From: Gammaproteobacteria bacterium
Lineage (GTDB): Bacteria; Pseudomonadota; Gammaproteobacteria; GCA-001735895
DNA: 64,000 nt
Assembly: GCA_022340305.1 (NCBI GenBank)
Contig: JAJDOF010000108.1
Span: forward strand, 1-64,000
Reading direction: 5' to 3'
Position 1 is the first letter of the stretch. Every line of letters begins with the position of its first letter. The notes under the pieces were generated by a model. The model saw nothing but the letters and a program-made list of their open reading frames with translations. It ran no database searches and had not been told where the DNA came from. This document shows, one piece after another, positions 1 through 12,208 of the stretch. Made by a program: the position numbers and the translations under genes.

Positions 1-2
1 GC

Positions 3-314
3 TGTATCGAGCATCCCGCAGCCGCGAATCAGATTTTCCTGGCGGGTGATGGCCAGGATGTTTCGACAACCGAGTTGTTGTATAGCCTGGGCAGGGCATT
101 GGGTAAGCCGGCTCGATTATTGCCATGCCCGGTCAGCCTGCTGTCGATGGTGGCCGTGTTGCTGGGCAAAAAGGAACTAGTCGAGCGCCTGACCGGCTCG
201 CTACAGGTCGATATTTCGCAGGCTCGCGCATTACTCGGATGGGAACCCCCGATTACGCTGCAGGAGGGTCTGCGCAGGGTTGCAGAGGATTTCAAACAGC
301 ATTCAGATCCGTAA
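3..314 (+). CDS. NAD-dependent sugar epimerase/dehydratase, C-terminal part (5' truncated)
   Basis: The reading frame is open from base 3 to a TAA at 312-314 and enters from outside the window, leaving about 103 residues. The visible part has the C-terminal pattern of extended short-chain dehydrogenases acting on nucleotide sugars (UDP-glucose 4-epimerase type): a 'FLAGDGQDVSTTEL' segment, then a hydrophobic stretch, and near the end 'ALLGWEPPITLQEGLRRVAEDF', the usual closing motif. The Rossmann domain and active site lie outside the window, so the substrate cannot be told. It faces a sugar transferase gene tail to tail with 9 bp between stops. Together with the WbpM-like gene beyond, this suggests the end of an O-antigen or capsule locus. 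The family call is solid; the exact epimerase is not. Confidence 0.8.
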   Translation, partial: CIEHPAAANQIFLAGDGQDVSTTELLYSLGRALGKPARLLPCPVSLLSMVAVLLGKKELVERLTGSLQVDISQARALLGWEPPITLQEGLRRVAEDFKQHSDP

Positions 315-323
315 TCAAGATAC

Positions 324-884
324 TCAGGTGAGCACCGCTCGTACCCGGTCGCCATGCCCCTTGCCAATGGCAGTCGCAGCAATCATCTTGAAATAAAGCC
401 TGAGACTCATGCGCTTGACCATAACCTGGTCGTAGCGCGCGAGCTTGCGCGGGGTGGACATGTCCACCTCGTTGACCTGCGCAATGCCGGTAATCCCGGG
501 GCGAAGCGCGAACACACCACGCCTCAACCTTTCCTGAATCAGTTCTGTCTGATTTGGCAAGCAAGGTCGGGGGCCGACCAGACTCATCTGGCCCATCAAA
601 ACATTGATCAGCTGTGGAAGTTCGTCGAGCTTGGTCTTGCGTAAGAAGCGCCCGAGCCTGGTGATTGAGGTCGGATCGACCAGATGTGTTCCCACCGACC
701 GGGTCCCGATAGCCATGGTGCGAAATTTCACCAATGTAAAGGGCTGCTGTTCTCTACCTACGCGTATTTGCCGGAAAAAAGGTGATCCATGATCTAGCAG
801 GCTGAGGAGAATGACGACCAGGAACACCGGAATTCCGAAAATCATGCCTAACAGCGAAAACAGGATGTCGAATGCTCTTATCAT
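324..884 (-). CDS. Bacterial sugar transferase (monotopic phosphoglycosyl transferase)
   Basis: This 186-residue protein belongs to the bacterial sugar transferase family (PglC/WcaJ catalytic domain). It moves a phosphosugar from a UDP-sugar onto undecaprenyl phosphate at the inner membrane, the first committed step of a surface glycan. Visible features are an N-terminal hydrophobic re-entrant helix at about residues 4-28, the basic 'PFFRQIRVG' segment, 'LVKFRTM', 'TKLDELPQLINVL' with the catalytic Asp-Glu pair, and 'SLVGPRP'. The length matches the minimal PglC type rather than the long WcaJ/WbaP type with extra membrane helices. It lies tail to tail with the epimerase fragment and diverges from the WbpM-like gene. 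The sugar specificity cannot be read from sequence. Confidence 0.9.
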   Translation of the reverse strand: MIRAFDILFSLLGMIFGIPVFLVVILLSLLDHGSPFFRQIRVGREQQPFTLVKFRTMAIGTRSVGTHLVDPTSITRLGRFLRKTKLDELPQLINVLMGQMSLVGPRPCLPNQTELIQERLRRGVFALRPGITGIAQVNEVDMSTPRKLARYDQVMVKRMSLRLYFKMIAATAIGKGHGDRVRAVLT

Positions 885-1088
885 TTTGACTTTTGTGGTT
901 TCCGAGGCCCTGCAAATACAGCCGTATATCGGGTGGCCGCAGTTGACAGGAGTCGCGCAGTTTACAAGTAAAATACCCGATTCGCTAAGGATGATTTGAT
1001 GGAAATATGCTAACCTGCTGTTCCTGCTGATGACGACCCAATACGAAACCTATGCCTGGCGCGATCTGCCAGATAATGCGATAGCCTC

Positions 1089-3080
1089 ATGATTGTCAGT
1101 AAAATCCTGTCTCTGCCACGTAATATCAAGCGATCCATCGTTTTATCGATGGATTTGTTGATTGTGCCGTTCGCGTTATGGTGTTCTTTCTCGTTGCGAC
1201 TCGGCGTATTTTTTGCGCCGCAAGACTTGACCTTTGTGTCCGCCGAAGCGCGGAGTGAGGTCCTTTACCTGTTTCTTATCGCGCCCGTTATCGCGATCCC
1301 GATTTTTATTAAATTTGGCCTGTATCGCGCAATAATCCGCTTTGTCGGATTTGTCGCAATGTGGTCGATAATCAAGTCCGTCAGCCTTTATACGGCGGTG
1401 ATTGCTGTCGTCATTCTGTTGAGCGGAATGCCGGGAGTACCGAGATCGGTAATCATCATTAACTGGCTGGTGCTTATTTTGTTGATCGGCTGTACGCGAG
1501 CAGTGGGACGTTGGTGGTTAACCGGCAGCTTCAACCCGGCTTCACGGGGTATAGCGAAAAGCAAGGTTGTTATATATGGTGCTGGTCATGCGGGTGTCCA
1601 GATTGCCTCCGCACTGGCTAGCGGGTCGGAATTGCAACCGGTTGCGTATATCGATGACAACCCGGCACTGCAGGGTAACTATATTGAGGGCTACCGGGTG
1701 TACCCGTTGAGCAAACTTGGCAGTTTGATCGAGGACTTCGGGGTCAGGGAAGTGATCATGGCGATGCCGTCAGTATCACGCTTCCGGCGCAGCCAGGTGA
1801 TCGCCCTCCTCGAACCCTATACAGTGCATGTCACCACGGTTCCCGGGCTCCATGACCTCGCCAGCGGTAAGCTCAAGGCAGATGATATTCGCGAAGTCGG
1901 TATCAATGATTTGATGGGAAGGGTGCCTGTTGAACCGGATCAGGAACTGCTCAATGCCAACATTAAAGGAAAGGTGGTCCTGGTAACCGGTGCCGGCGGA
2001 AGTATTGGCTCCGAGCTGTGCCGACAGATCATCAGGCTAAATCCGAGCGCTTTAGTACTTTACGAACGCAGCGAGCACGACCTCTACCTGATAGAGAACG
2101 AAACGCTCCACATGCAACAAAAACTCTATCCCGGTAAGCCGAATCGGATTACGCCGATTCTCGCTTCTATTCTCGATCAAAATCGCATGGAGGCTGTTTG
2201 CCAGGCTTTCGGGGTGGAAACCATCTACCATGCCGCTGCCTATAAGCATGTGCCAATGGTCGAGAAAAATCCTTCCGAAGCGGTGCGAAATAATGTGCTT
2301 GGAACCTACCGTGTGGCGCTGGCCGCGATCAACTCCAATACCGAGACATTTGTCCTGATATCCACGGATAAGGCGGTAAGACCCACCAGTACGATGGGCG
2401 CAACCAAACGATTTGCGGAAATGATTCTGCAGCAACTCGCGCAGAGAAAGAAATCCACTACCCGTTTTACCATGGTGCGCTTCGGCAATGTGTTGGGTTC
2501 GTCGGGCTCGGTTATACCGTTATTCCGCGAGCAGATTAAGAACGGAGGGCCGGTGACCGTTACGGATGCGAGAATAACGCGCTACTTCATGACTATTTCT
2601 GAAGCGGCTCAGCTGGTGATTCAGGCGGGTGCCATGGGTGAAGGTGGAGAAGTTTTCGTACTCGATATGGGTGAACCGGTAAAGATACTGGACATGGCCA
2701 AACGATTGATACACCTGAGTGGTCTCGAGGTGAAAGACGATGAAAACCCCGAAGGTGATATTGAAATTGTCTACTCGGGTTTACGTCCCGGTGAAAAGTT
2801 ATATGAAGAACTGCTGATCGGTGAAAACGATATGCCAACCCGGCACCCGCTGATAATGGCGGCAAATGAAGAGGGACTTTCCTGGGAGGTGTTGAATGAC
2901 TACCTGGTGCAGTTTGAACAGGCGGTCGAATCACACGATGTCGAGAGAAGCAGGGCATTACTTGTCGAGTCGGTTAAAGGATTTGCGCCGCAGTGTGATG
3001 TCGCTGATCTGGTCCAGCAAAAGAATCGGAAGTCTGCGGGCGGGTCGCCGATAGACAATATTATTCAATATCCGGGCTAG
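1089..3080 (+). CDS. WbpM/PglF/CapD-type nucleotide-sugar 4,6-dehydratase
   Basis: A 663-residue membrane-bound dehydratase or epimerase acting on UDP-GlcNAc-type sugars for surface polysaccharide or glycoprotein glycans. The N-terminal about 145 residues carry four hydrophobic helices. A first nucleotide-binding fold follows ('VVIYGAGHAG', near residue 160), then the catalytic SDR domain with 'VTGAGGSIGSEL' near residue 298. The catalytic region reads 'STDKAVRPTSTMGATKR': Met stands where classical SDRs have the catalytic Tyr, which is known for the FlaA1/WbpM/PglF group and is not a defect. The ATG at 1089 overlaps the stop of a possible 20-codon leader ORF (1030-1092). About 200 bp separate it from the divergent sugar transferase gene, where the promoters should lie. 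Family call is firm; the product isomer is not determined. Confidence 0.9.
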   Translation: MIVSKILSLPRNIKRSIVLSMDLLIVPFALWCSFSLRLGVFFAPQDLTFVSAEARSEVLYLFLIAPVIAIPIFIKFGLYRAIIRFVGFVAMWSIIKSVSLYTAVIAVVILLSGMPGVPRSVIIINWLVLILLIGCTRAVGRWWLTGSFNPASRGIAKSKVVIYGAGHAGVQIASALASGSELQPVAYIDDNPALQGNYIEGYRVYPLSKLGSLIEDFGVREVIMAMPSVSRFRRSQVIALLEPYTVHVTTVPGLHDLASGKLKADDIREVGINDLMGRVPVEPDQELLNANIKGKVVLVTGAGGSIGSELCRQIIRLNPSALVLYERSEHDLYLIENETLHMQQKLYPGKPNRITPILASILDQNRMEAVCQAFGVETIYHAAAYKHVPMVEKNPSEAVRNNVLGTYRVALAAINSNTETFVLISTDKAVRPTSTMGATKRFAEMILQQLAQRKKSTTRFTMVRFGNVLGSSGSVIPLFREQIKNGGPVTVTDARITRYFMTISEAAQLVIQAGAMGEGGEVFVLDMGEPVKILDMAKRLIHLSGLEVKDDENPEGDIEIVYSGLRPGEKLYEELLIGENDMPTRHPLIMAANEEGLSWEVLNDYLVQFEQAVESHDVERSRALLVESVKGFAPQCDVADLVQQKNRKSAGGSPIDNIIQYPG

Positions 3081-3193
3081 CATAGCGCATGCCTCCAGAT
3101 CTCTTTTACCGCTCTCTTTGAAAACGCTGGAAACCCACGCAGACACCGTGTATGTTGCGCGCTTTTGCCCCGGCATTGATCTAGAATAGGCGC

Positions 3194-4519
3194 ATGAGCG
3201 GTAAAGTATATATCAAGACCCATGGTTGCCAGATGAACGAGTACGACTCGGCAAAAATGCTGGATGTGCTCGCGGCGGGCTGCAACCTGTCGGTTACCGA
3301 TATCGAAGCCGAGGCGGACGTGCTGTTGCTGAATACCTGCTCGATTCGTGAAAAAGCGCAGGAAAAGGTATTTTCACAACTGGGGCGCTGGAAAAAACTG
3401 AAACAGCTGAAACCAGGCATGGTGATCGGCGTCGGCGGCTGTGTCGCCAGCCAGGAAGGCGAGGCGATTCGCCTGCGCGCACCCTTTGTCGACCTGGTGT
3501 TTGGCCCGCAGACCCTGCATCGTTTACCGGAAATGCTGCATCAATCGCGCAGCAGCGGTAAGGCGGTGGTCGATGTCAGTTTCCCCGAGATCGAGAAATT
3601 CGATCATTTACCCGAACCCCGTTCAGATGGCGTCAAGGCCTTCGTTTCGATCATGGAAGGCTGCAGCAAGTACTGTACCTTTTGCGTGGTGCCCTATACC
3701 CGCGGCGAAGAGATCAGCCGACCGCTCGACGATGTCATTGCCGAGGTTTCCAGTCTGGCCGGGCAGGGCGTGCGCGAAGTCAATTTGCTGGGGCAGAACG
3801 TCAATGCCTACCGCGGCGAGATGGATGATGGTGACATCGCCGATCTGGCCTTGCTGATTCATTACGTTGCCGCCATCGAAGGGATCGACCGGATCCGTTA
3901 TACCACGTCGCACCCCGTCGAGTTTTCCGATAACCTGATCGAGGCCTACGCCAGCGTTCCCGAACTGGTGAGCCACCTGCACCTGCCGATACAAAGCGGT
4001 TCGGATCGCATCCTGTCGATGATGAAGCGCGGTCATAGCGCGATCGAATACAAGCACAAGATCAACAAGTTGCGCAAAATCCGACCCGATATCAGCATGT
4101 CCTCCGATTTTATCATTGGCTTTCCCGGTGAAACCGAGGCCGATTTCCGCGCAACCATGAAGTTGATCGAGGATGTCGGTTTCGACATGTCGTTCAGTTT
4201 CATATATAGCCAACGGCCCGGAACCCCGGCGGCTTTCATGCCGGATGACGTCAGCCTCGAAACCAAGAAACTAAGATTGCAGGAATTGCAGACTAAACTG
4301 CTGGAGCAGGCGAATCGGATATCGCGGCAGATGGTCGGCACAACCCAGCGTATCCTGGTCGAGGGTTATTCGCGAAAATCGGAACTGGAGATTTCGGGGC
4401 GTACTGAAAACAATCGCGTGGTCAATTTCGTCGGTTCCAGGGACCTGATCGGTGAATTTGTAAGGGTCGAGATCACCCAGGCGCTCAATAACTCGCTGAA
4501 AGGAATTCTGGCGGAATAG
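3194..4519 (+). CDS. miaB: tRNA-2-methylthio-N6-dimethylallyladenosine synthase MiaB
   Basis: A 441-residue radical-SAM methylthiotransferase that adds the 2-methylthio group to i6A37 of tRNAs reading UNN codons. The N-terminal UPF0004 domain supplies Cys12, Cys49 and Cys83 for the auxiliary [4Fe-4S] cluster. The radical-SAM motif 'CSKYCTFC' gives Cys157, Cys161 and Cys164, the same numbering as in E. coli MiaB. A C-terminal TRAM domain covers the last about 65 residues ('[10 protein letters not shown]...'). The ATG start is followed directly by the conserved '[16 protein letters not shown]'. It is followed after 6 bp by ybeZ, the usual gammaproteobacterial order, so the genes are probably co-transcribed. 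Confidence 0.97.
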   Translation: MSGKVYIKTHGCQMNEYDSAKMLDVLAAGCNLSVTDIEAEADVLLLNTCSIREKAQEKVFSQLGRWKKLKQLKPGMVIGVGGCVASQEGEAIRLRAPFVDLVFGPQTLHRLPEMLHQSRSSGKAVVDVSFPEIEKFDHLPEPRSDGVKAFVSIMEGCSKYCTFCVVPYTRGEEISRPLDDVIAEVSSLAGQGVREVNLLGQNVNAYRGEMDDGDIADLALLIHYVAAIEGIDRIRYTTSHPVEFSDNLIEAYASVPELVSHLHLPIQSGSDRILSMMKRGHSAIEYKHKINKLRKIRPDISMSSDFIIGFPGETEADFRATMKLIEDVGFDMSFSFIYSQRPGTPAAFMPDDVSLETKKLRLQELQTKLLEQANRISRQMVGTTQRILVEGYSRKSELEISGRTENNRVVNFVGSRDLIGEFVRVEITQALNNSLKGILAE

Positions 4520-4525
4520 GTCCTG

Positions 4526-5470
4526 ATGCCCACGATCAACCTGGCAAATATGACGCAGGAGCAAATCTCCAATTTCTGTGGTGTCCTGAACCGCAACGTC
4601 AAGGCGATTGAGCAGCATTTCGGCCTGAGTTTGCGCTTCAAAGACGATCGGCTTGAACTGGTGTCGCCGGACACCGTCGCGCAAACCGTCATCGACACGG
4701 TCGAGCATATCCTCGAGCAAAGCCGCAATAGCGCGCTGCCTTTGCAGGAAGTCGAGAAAATACTGAATGTGGCCGACAAGCATTCGCTTGTAGATCTCGA
4801 GCGTTACGCGATCAAGCTGCGCAGCATGTACATCACCCCGCAGTCCGAACTGCAATGCCGCTACCTCGAGCGTATCGCAAAAAAAGTCATTAATTTCAGT
4901 ATCGGCCCGGCCGGCACCGGCAAAACCTATCTCGCCGTGGCCGCGGCGGTGCAGGCGCTGGAGAACGAAGAGGTGAGCCGCCTGATACTGACGCGCCCCG
5001 CGGTCGAAGCCGGCGAGAAGCTCGGTTTCCTGCCCGGTGACCTGGCGCAAAAGGTCGATCCCTACCTGCGCCCGGTTTACGACGCGCTGTATGAAATGAT
5101 TGGCTTCGATAAAGTGGAGAAAATGATCTCGCGCCATGTCATCGAGGTCGCGCCATTGGCCTATATGCGCGGGCGCACCCTGAATAACGCTTTCGTGATC
5201 CTTGACGAGGCGCAGAATACCACGCCGGCGCAGATGAAAATGTTCCTCACCCGCATCGGCTTCGGCTCGCGCGCCGTGGTGACCGGCGACATCACGCAAA
5301 CCGACCTGCCCGACCAGAAAACCTCCGGGCTGCGCCACAGCATCGAGATCCTGAAGCAGCTCGAGCAAATCGGTTTCACTTATTTCACTTCGCAGGACGT
5401 GGTGCGCCATCCGTTGGTGCAATCCATAGTCGAAGCCTACGACAAGTTTGAGAATGGCGATCGTCATTGA
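4526..5470 (+). CDS. ybeZ: PhoH-family ATPase YbeZ
   Basis: A 314-residue PhoH-like P-loop NTPase that works with YbeY in rRNA maturation and ribosome quality control. The Walker A motif 'GPAGTGKTY' starts near residue 127, and the Walker B segment '[10 protein letters not shown]' is followed by '[12 protein letters not shown]'. Its N-terminal about 100 residues form the extension typical of the YbeZ subgroup. The gene lies 6 bp after miaB and its 3' end overlaps the ybeY start by 17 bp, consistent with translational coupling. Confidence 0.95.
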   Translation: MPTINLANMTQEQISNFCGVLNRNVKAIEQHFGLSLRFKDDRLELVSPDTVAQTVIDTVEHILEQSRNSALPLQEVEKILNVADKHSLVDLERYAIKLRSMYITPQSELQCRYLERIAKKVINFSIGPAGTGKTYLAVAAAVQALENEEVSRLILTRPAVEAGEKLGFLPGDLAQKVDPYLRPVYDALYEMIGFDKVEKMISRHVIEVAPLAYMRGRTLNNAFVILDEAQNTTPAQMKMFLTRIGFGSRAVVTGDITQTDLPDQKTSGLRHSIEILKQLEQIGFTYFTSQDVVRHPLVQSIVEAYDKFENGDRH

Positions 5471-5903
5471 CCTGCAAAACGATGCTGGATGTGCAGATGT
5501 GCCTGCGCTGCCTGAATTTGAGCGCTGGGTGACGGCCGCCTTGCAGGCTAGCCATGCGCAGCTCGAGCAGACCATCTGTGTGGTTGACGAGGCCCGGAGT
5601 CGTGACCTGAACCATCGTTTTCGTGCTAAGGATACTGCCACCAACGTGCTGGCGTTCCCGGCCGATAACGATTTCCTCGACTACGACTGTCTCGGCGATC
5701 TGGTGATTTGTGCGCCACTGGTAGCCACCGAGGCACGACAACAGGGCAAACCGGTGGATGCGCACTGGGCCCACCTGGTCGTTCACGGGATGCTGCATTT
5801 GCAGGGCTTCGACCACCAGGCGGACGCGCAGGCGACCCGCATGGAGACGCTCGAGGTAGAAATTCTTGATACCCTGGGCTATACAAACCCGTATAATGCT
5901 TGA
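5454..5903 (+). CDS. ybeY: Endoribonuclease YbeY
   Basis: A 149-residue single-strand RNA endonuclease of the UPF0054 family needed for 16S rRNA 3'-end maturation and 70S ribosome quality control. The zinc-binding motif '[11 protein letters not shown]' is intact, giving His111, His115 and His121. The ATG at 5454 was preferred over an in-frame TTG two codons earlier because it gives the usual short N-terminus 'MAIVIDLQN'. It overlaps ybeZ and is followed 26 bp later by corC. Confidence 0.95.
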   Translation: MAIVIDLQNDAGCADVPALPEFERWVTAALQASHAQLEQTICVVDEARSRDLNHRFRAKDTATNVLAFPADNDFLDYDCLGDLVICAPLVATEARQQGKPVDAHWAHLVVHGMLHLQGFDHQADAQATRMETLEVEILDTLGYTNPYNA

Positions 5904-5929
5904 CGCTAGGATTGCTGACGAGGGCGAAG

Positions 5930-6787
5930 ATGGCTGACGCTGACAACAGCGGGTCGACAAAGGGGTGGCTGGATCGTATCTACAGCGTTTTTACCGGCGA
6001 GCCCCAGGATCAGAAACAGTTGCTGGAACTGCTGAAAAACCTGCAAGCGGCGGAACTCTTCGGCGCTGATGAATTAACCATGATCGAAGGCGTGCTGCAG
6101 GTTGCCGACATGCAGGTGCGCGACATCATGATACCGCGCGGACAGATGGTGGTCCTCGATCACGAAGACAGCTTCACGGAAATCATTGAGAAGATCACCG
6201 AATCGGGGCATTCGCGCTTCCCGGTTATCGATGACGACAAGGATGACGTGGTCGGTATTCTGCTGGCCAAGGACCTGTTATCGGTGTCCCACGAGCAAAG
6301 CCAGAATTTCGAAATCAACGAGTACATCCGTTCAGCATCGTTTATCCCGGAAAGCAAACGCCTGAACGTCCTGCTGAAGGAATTTCGTCTGAATCGCAGT
6401 CACATGGCGATGATCGTCGATGAATACGGTGGTGTTTCCGGGCTGATTACCATCGAGGACGTACTCGAGCAAATCGTCGGCAAGATCGATGATGAACACG
6501 ACGATGAAGACGATGAGGTCGATATCCAGCCGCATGGGGTAAATCGCTACAGCGTGCGCGCGCTGACGCCGTTGCCGAAATTCAACGATTACTTCAATAC
6601 CGGGTTCGAGATCGAGGATGTCGAAACCATCGGCGGATACCTGCTGCGCCAGATCGGCTATCTGCCCGAGCGCGGTGAAACGATTACCCTGGATCACCTG
6701 ACGTTCAAGGTTATGAGTGCCGATAGCCGCCAGGTCCACATGTATCAGGTCATCGATAACGGCGGGCTTACCGCTGGACACCACTAA
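5930..6787 (+). CDS. corC: CorC/YbeX CBS-domain transporter-associated protein
   Basis: About 285 residues with two CBS domains (roughly residues 60-185, 'MIPRGQMVVLDHED' and 'HMAMIVDEYGGVSGLITIEDVLE') and a C-terminal CorC_HlyC domain ('YLPERGETITLDHLTFKVMSAD'). The family is linked to magnesium/cobalt efflux and, in the ybeZYX-lnt operon, to ribosome maturation. The ATG at 5930 has an AGGGCGAAG purine run 5 bp upstream. Alternative starts upstream would run back into ybeY and are less likely. It has no membrane helices of its own. Confidence 0.93.
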   Translation: MADADNSGSTKGWLDRIYSVFTGEPQDQKQLLELLKNLQAAELFGADELTMIEGVLQVADMQVRDIMIPRGQMVVLDHEDSFTEIIEKITESGHSRFPVIDDDKDDVVGILLAKDLLSVSHEQSQNFEINEYIRSASFIPESKRLNVLLKEFRLNRSHMAMIVDEYGGVSGLITIEDVLEQIVGKIDDEHDDEDDEVDIQPHGVNRYSVRALTPLPKFNDYFNTGFEIEDVETIGGYLLRQIGYLPERGETITLDHLTFKVMSADSRQVHMYQVIDNGGLTAGHH

Positions 6788-6791
6788 ACTT

Positions 6792-8264
6792 TTGGACCGC
6801 CTTCGTCCGGTCCTGTCGCTGCTATTGGGCGCGCAGCTGGCGCTCGCATTTGCACCGTTTTTCCTGTGGCCACTGGCGATCCTGATCCCGGCCGTTTTGT
6901 TCTGGCTCAATCGCAACGAATCTTCCCTGCGCCGCTTGTTTGCCAGCGGCTGGTTGTTCGGTGTCGGTTATTTCGGCTGTGGCGTTTACTGGATATATAA
7001 CAGCCTGCACGATTTCGGCATGGCGCCGCCGATAGTCGCCGGCGCTATCACCGCCTTGATGGTGGTCTACCTGGCGTTGGCGCCGGGCTCCATTCTGTTG
7101 TGCTGGCGGCTGGCGCAAAATTTCCTCGGCAGTGCTGCCATCTGGGTTTTGCCATTACTCTGGTTCGGTATCGAGTGGCTCAAGGGCTGGATCGGCACCG
7201 GCATGCCCTGGCTCAGCCTGGGGTATTCGCAAACGCCGTCGCCACTCGCGGGTTTTGCACCGCTCGTCGGTGTATACGGGATCGGCGCGCTGTGCATCCT
7301 GATGTCAGTGACGCTGGTAGTGCTGCTCGACAAAAGGCGTTATCCATGGGTCGCCCTGCTGTTGGCAGTACCCACAGCGGGGTATGCATTGCAACAGGTC
7401 GACTGGACCGAAGCCATGGCAGCGCCGCTGAAGGTCACCATGGTACAGGGTAATATCCCGCAGCAGCTGAAGTGGCGACGGGATCAACGCGACAACATAT
7501 TCAATACTTACTGGCGCGAAACCAGCCAGCACTGGGACAGTGATCTGATCATCTGGCCCGAGACGGCGTTGCCGGGTCATTCGCTGCAAATCAGTGACAG
7601 CCTGCTGCCGGCGCTGCAGGCGGCGGCGCGCGAGCACGATACCGTGATACTCAGTGGACTGGTGTACGGCGCCGCTGAAGGCGACAGGTTTCACAACAGT
7701 GTGATGCAGTTTGGCAAGCAGCGCGGGCTTTACCACAAGCGTCACCTGGTCATGTTCGGTGAGTACTACCCGATGCGCTGGTTGCTGGACTCCCTCAGGG
7801 GTTTGATCAGTATTCCCTATTCTGACCTTGCGGCAGGACCCGAACAACAGGAATTGATGCAGGTGGGGGATTATCGACTCGGGGTATCGATCTGTTTCGA
7901 GGACGTGTTCAGTCGCGATATTCTGCTGGCATTACCGCAGGCGAACCTGCTGGTCAATGTCAGCAACGATGCCTGGTTCGGTAATTCGACGGCGCCACAT
8001 CAGCACATGCAGATCGCGCAGATGCGCAGCCTGGAAAGTGAGCGGGTGATGATGCGCGCTACCAACACCGGCATCACCGCCTTTATCGATCACAAGGGCC
8101 GGGTGCTGTCGGTTAGCGATCAGTTTACCACGCAGTCGATAAGCGAGGTGGTGCAGGGGCGCAGCGGCGCCACGCCGTTTTACTATTTCGCCAGGATCCA
8201 GTGGCTCATTGCACTGCTACCGTTGGCCGTGTTGTTGCTCGGGGTCAGGCGCAGGACAGATTAA
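6792..8264 (+). CDS. lnt: Apolipoprotein N-acyltransferase
   Basis: Lnt adds the third acyl chain to the N-terminal Cys of lipoproteins at the inner membrane. The protein has about six N-terminal membrane helices, then a nitrilase-fold periplasmic domain. The catalytic triad is complete: Glu257 in 'WPETALPGH', Lys316 in 'YHKRHLVMFGEYYP' and Cys368 in 'SICFEDVF' (numbered from the start chosen here). A last hydrophobic helix closes the protein. The TTG at 6792, 4 bp after corC, places the first helix as in E. coli Lnt but has no clear ribosome-binding site. A GTG at 6717 inside corC would add 25 residues. The start is therefore uncertain, the identity is not. Confidence 0.93.
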   Translation: MDRLRPVLSLLLGAQLALAFAPFFLWPLAILIPAVLFWLNRNESSLRRLFASGWLFGVGYFGCGVYWIYNSLHDFGMAPPIVAGAITALMVVYLALAPGSILLCWRLAQNFLGSAAIWVLPLLWFGIEWLKGWIGTGMPWLSLGYSQTPSPLAGFAPLVGVYGIGALCILMSVTLVVLLDKRRYPWVALLLAVPTAGYALQQVDWTEAMAAPLKVTMVQGNIPQQLKWRRDQRDNIFNTYWRETSQHWDSDLIIWPETALPGHSLQISDSLLPALQAAAREHDTVILSGLVYGAAEGDRFHNSVMQFGKQRGLYHKRHLVMFGEYYPMRWLLDSLRGLISIPYSDLAAGPEQQELMQVGDYRLGVSICFEDVFSRDILLALPQANLLVNVSNDAWFGNSTAPHQHMQIAQMRSLESERVMMRATNTGITAFIDHKGRVLSVSDQFTTQSISEVVQGRSGATPFYYFARIQWLIALLPLAVLLLGVRRRTD

Positions 8265-8309
8265 AACGTTCCAGTTCCTCGACCAGATCACTGGTAACTG
8301 TCCAGATTG

Positions 8310-10920
<2,611 letters not shown>

Positions 10921-10924
10921 TTCG

Positions 10925-11446
10925 ATGTTTCGATTCGATACCCGTAACCTTCGCTACCGCAGCCTGCGAACCTGTCTGCTGGTGTTGCTGGCCAGCTGTT
11001 GCCTGTCAGCCTGTGGGTTCAGGCTGGCGGGAACCGCTGAGCTGCCGCCACAGTTGGCATCGATATACCTGGTGACCAGCGATTTCAGCGATCCCCAGCG
11101 CAACCAGTTGCGCCGCAGTCTGCGCAATGCCGGCGCCAGCCTGGTCGAGCAGCCGGGTTCGAAAACGGTGCAGCTAAACGTTAGCCTCAAGGCCTCGCCG
11201 GACCGGGAAATGGCCAGCAGCGCGAGTACCGGGGCGATCGTCAAGCGCATCAGTCGTAGCCTGAGTTTCAACGTCAAGGCAGCCGATGGTAAAGTTCTGC
11301 TGGAAGCGCGTACCCTGCGTCAGCAAAAAGATGTTTCCCTCGACGATGACAACCTGCTTGCCTCGGACCGGGAGAAGGAGACGGTAGCCCGGAACCTGGA
11401 ACAGGCCCTGTTCGATCAACTTATTCGTCAGTTAACGCTGATTTAA
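10925..11446 (+). CDS. lptE: LPS-assembly lipoprotein LptE
   Basis: A 173-residue outer-membrane lipoprotein that plugs the LptD barrel in lipopolysaccharide export. The signal peptide ends in the lipobox 'LSAC' with Cys30 as the lipidated residue, followed by the conserved 'GFRLAG'. The rest is small and beta-rich, as expected. The ATG lies 4 bp after leuS, which supports an operon. In many relatives holA follows directly; here a four-gene module and a small RNA intervene. Confidence 0.92.
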   Translation: MFRFDTRNLRYRSLRTCLLVLLASCCLSACGFRLAGTAELPPQLASIYLVTSDFSDPQRNQLRRSLRNAGASLVEQPGSKTVQLNVSLKASPDREMASSASTGAIVKRISRSLSFNVKAADGKVLLEARTLRQQKDVSLDDDNLLASDREKETVARNLEQALFDQLIRQLTLI

Positions 11447-11458
11447 TGACTAGTTAAA

Positions 11459-11487
11459 TTTACCCGTTGGCAACAAGTGTTTATAAT
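11459..11487 (+). promoter_or_regulatory. Probable sigma70 promoter of the vWA/ABC module
   Basis: A perfect -10 hexamer TATAAT at 11482-11487 is preceded at 17 bp by TTTACC (11459-11464; four of six matches to TTGACA). The predicted start is near 11494. It lies just after lptE and would give the following four genes their own transcription, supporting the view that they are an inserted unit rather than part of the leuS-lptE operon. Confidence 0.65.
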
Positions 11488-11591
11488 TCGTCCATCCCGG
11501 ACATGGTCGGCACGATGTCGGCGGCAATGTTGACATGAAACTGTTGACGTTGAATGAGGGAATCGAATCAGCGAGATCATCGAAAACAAAA

Positions 11592-12200
11592 ATGTCAGAA
11601 CCGAATGAAGCGACACCATCGCCACGCCGTAATCCGTTAATCTGGATCGTGGTGATCGTCGTCGGCGTGATCCTGGCTATTTTTTTGAGTGGCGAGCGTG
11701 GCGAGGTACCGATCGCCGTGCCGAAAGCCAGTCCGGCGGTTGTTACCCTGAGCACGGATGAGGCAGCGTCGGATATTGTAGTCGGTACGATCGAACGCAG
11801 CCTGCTGGTACCGCCTGGTATGCGCGCGCGCCAGTATATCGAGCAGATGCGCGCCGCCGGTAAGCCCTATCCATTGTCACAGGCCTTTGAAAAAGCACAG
11901 CAATTCCGCACTGAAGGCAGCCTCGCGGACGCTCATTTATTGTTTTTCTTTGCTGCCCGTGAAAATCATTTGCCGGCGATCATGATGATGGGCGAAATGT
12001 CTGACCCGATACGGTTTCGTGCGCAGGATTCATTGCTTGATCAGGCCGATGCCATCCAGGCCTACAAGTGGTATAACAAGGCCGCCCAACTGGGGCAGCC
12101 GAGCGCTACCGAACGACTCGACGAACTCGGCCGCTGGGCGAGTGAAGCTGCTGCCACGGGCAATTCCGAAGCCCGGCAACTGCTACTTAACATTCAATAG
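11592..12200 (+). CDS. Membrane-anchored Sel1-like repeat protein
   Basis: About 202 residues: a short Pro/Arg-rich cytoplasmic N-terminus, one membrane helix ('LIWIVVIVVGVILAIFL'), then a predicted periplasmic helical domain ending in a Sel1/TPR-like repeat ('AIQAYKWYNKAAQLGQPSA'). Sel1 repeats usually serve as protein-binding scaffolds; no catalytic motif is seen. The ATG at 11592 gives a normal N-in anchor. An ATG at 11535 would add 19 residues; neither has a strong ribosome-binding site. The gene stops 8 bp before the vWA gene and is surely co-transcribed with it. A role as partner of the secreted vWA protein is inferred from position only. Confidence 0.7.
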   Translation: MSEPNEATPSPRRNPLIWIVVIVVGVILAIFLSGERGEVPIAVPKASPAVVTLSTDEAASDIVVGTIERSLLVPPGMRARQYIEQMRAAGKPYPLSQAFEKAQQFRTEGSLADAHLLFFFAARENHLPAIMMMGEMSDPIRFRAQDSLLDQADAIQAYKWYNKAAQLGQPSATERLDELGRWASEAAATGNSEARQLLLNIQ

Positions 12201-12208
12201 GTGACACG

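Noticed and set aside
1089-3080. Loss of the catalytic Tyr in the WbpM-like dehydratase as a sign of inactivity
   Set aside because: Met at this position is normal for the FlaA1/WbpM/PglF group, so it is not evidence of a broken enzyme.
4271-5644. Long open frame (457 codons) on the minus strand across miaB, ybeZ and ybeY
   Set aside because: It lies entirely opposite three genes with intact motifs, shows no family similarity and arises from the codon bias of those genes.
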